In this document: positions 63,028 to 64,000 of the stretch, piece after piece
Numbering within the stretch: position 1 is the stretch's first letter
How the letters are laid out: every line of letters starts with the position of its first letter
NCBI GenBank assembly: GCA_002429595.1
Contig: DJAM01000060.1
Location: 1-64,000 of the forward strand
Reading direction: 5' to 3'
DNA: 64,000 nt
DNA from: Coxiellaceae bacterium UBA6002
Lineage (GTDB): Bacteria; Pseudomonadota; Gammaproteobacteria; UBA6002
Position numbers and translations under genes: made by a program
Notes under the pieces: generated by a model
The model's input: the letters and a program-made list of their open reading frames with translations, nothing else
Database searches by the model: none
What the model was told of the DNA's origin: nothing

Positions 63028-63984
63028 ATGCAAAAAATTAGGGGAGTACTGGAGAACTGGCAAATCGCTATTTACTTTGGCACGGTTGTTGTGGCAACAA
63101 TAATTGCTTTGCTCGTGCTGAACACAACGGCTCTTGAGGCCGGTGTCAATCCCGCATTAGCTCTGATGCTGTTTGTGACTTTCCTCCAAGTACCACTTGC
63201 TGATCTCAAGCAAGCATTTGTACGCGTTCGCTTCCTTGCAGCTCTACTTATTGTGAATTTCATTGTGGTTCCACTTTTCGTGACTCTACTGATGCAGTTC
63301 CTTTCCGCTGACCCTATGGTACGATTCGGCGTGTTGCTGGTTTTACTTACACCCTGTATCGACTACGTTGTGACCTTCGCGCATCTTGGTCGAGCTGACG
63401 CTCGTTTATTGTTGGCGGCTACACCCGTTCTGCTACTCGTTCAAATGTTTCTGCTGCCTGTTTATCTTGGGCTGTTCCTTGGCGAAAATGCTGCCCACTT
63501 GGTCCAGCTAAATCCTTTCATTCATGCATTCGTGTGGCTGATTGCCATTCCGCTCCTGCTCGCCGCCTTAGTGCAGCTATGGGCGGCAAGGAGTCGAATA
63601 GGCAAGCGGGTTTTAGCAGTCCTCGGATTGCTTCCGGTACTAGCGACGGCTTTTGTGCTATTCGTAGTCATTGCGTCTGTAGTGCCACAGCTTGGCCTGG
63701 CGATAGACGCAACTTTGCTAGTGATTCCAATCTACATCATCTTTGCTATAGTCACACCATTGTTGGGAAAGTTTGTTGCTTGGATGTTCAGACTTGATGC
63801 TCCCGCCGGTCGGACGATCGCTTTCAGCACTAGCACACGCAATTCACTTGTGATCCTGCCACTAGCCTTTGCGGTACCGGGTGCTGTTCCTGTACTCCCG
63901 GCGATTATCGTCACTCAGACACTGGTGGAACTGATAAGCGAATTGGTATATGTGCGTTTAATTCCAAAACTCATTAAGTCGTGA
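63028..63984 (+). CDS. ACR3-like arsenite exporter (SBF superfamily)
   Basis: A 318-residue protein with ten membrane helices and the motif LTPCIDYVVTFAHLGRAD, the Cys-containing helix 4 signature of arsenic resistance proteins of the ACR3 type (usually TPCTDWY). It would expel arsenite. It starts five bases after the ATPase stop; a GTG at 63022 overlapping that stop is an alternative start. Its base composition is clearly higher in GC than the upstream ATPase, suggesting separate acquisition. No arsR or arsC is visible in the window. Confidence 0.8.
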   Translation: MQKIRGVLENWQIAIYFGTVVVATIIALLVLNTTALEAGVNPALALMLFVTFLQVPLADLKQAFVRVRFLAALLIVNFIVVPLFVTLLMQFLSADPMVRFGVLLVLLTPCIDYVVTFAHLGRADARLLLAATPVLLLVQMFLLPVYLGLFLGENAAHLVQLNPFIHAFVWLIAIPLLLAALVQLWAARSRIGKRVLAVLGLLPVLATAFVLFVVIASVVPQLGLAIDATLLVIPIYIIFAIVTPLLGKFVAWMFRLDAPAGRTIAFSTSTRNSLVILPLAFAVPGAVPVLPAIIVTQTLVELISELVYVRLIPKLIKS

Positions 63985-64000
63985 ATATATGATTGACTCA

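Noticed and set aside
61700..63063. Leftward open frames opposite the second Zn/Cd ATPase
   Set aside because: They mirror conserved coding sequence and have no independent support.

Overview
The window is AT-rich gammaproteobacterial DNA that looks like one large integrative and conjugative element (ICE) from a Legionella-like host. The reasons are a virB/virD4-type secretion locus in the gene order of the Legionella Lvh system, Lys/Asn/Ile-rich proteins, an ankyrin-repeat protein, and heavy-metal efflux genes of the helCBA/cadA kind known from Legionella islands. The genus is inferred from gene content and no species is claimed. There is no rRNA gene, no CRISPR array and no complete tRNA.

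Layout. (1) 1-1461: an attachment site made of a tRNA-Arg 3' fragment (166-210), a tyrosine integrase and an excisionase-like protein. The tRNA is incomplete on the integrase side, so this is either the junction of a circular form or of a tandem array. (2) 1821-5849: regulators (cupin, PAS-LuxR, small HTH proteins) and a phage/plasmid-like replication module. The module is a Cro-like HTH fused to a replication-initiator domain, followed by a candidate helicase loader, with helically phased palindromic repeats inside the initiator gene. (3) 5953-9422: two large unrecognised proteins and a third LuxR-type HTH protein. (4) 9610-19720: the type IV secretion operon virB2-B3-B4-B5-B6-B8-B9-B10-B11-virD4, without visible virB1 or virB7. 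(5) 19827-25912: small stress and membrane proteins (DUF2231, CBS, Usp, DUF2933, ICMT-like, UbiB-like, DUF1003) and a Cys-rich copper-storage protein. (6) 26066-35092: a broken RND pump remnant, a Zn/Cd ATPase, a four-gene minus-strand operon (Cu-ATPase, Usp, His-rich secreted protein, SAM synthetase) and a VapBC-type toxin pair. (7) 35251-44944: a second FtsH, membrane proteins, a coupled operon of beta-CASP hydrolase, AMP/thymidine phosphorylase and PRPP synthetase, a zinc-sensing diguanylate cyclase, and a scar where a truncated acetate kinase meets a truncated Cu-ATPase. (8) 44960-48735: a multicopper oxidase fused to CopB, and a YeeE/YedE pair. (9) 49072-54507: a MobA/TraA relaxase-helicase, a candidate oriT, two TraD-like proteins, an ankyrin protein and a GNAT toxin-antitoxin pair. 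(10) 54718-63984: a complete RND metal efflux operon, a second Zn/Cd ATPase and an ACR3-like arsenite exporter.

How the parts fit. Integrase, excisionase, relaxase, oriT and VirB/D4 apparatus give excision and conjugation, and the replication module would let the excised circle persist. The cargo is a metal and stress package: copper is oxidised, stored and exported, zinc/cadmium is exported by two ATPases and an RND pump, zinc may be coupled to c-di-GMP, and a nucleotide-salvage operon may support survival. Three paralogous LuxR-type HTH proteins sit in the transfer half, where known Legionella ICEs carry a csrA-like gene. Two toxin-antitoxin pairs would stabilise inheritance. Repeated truncation scars show that the cargo was assembled in several steps.
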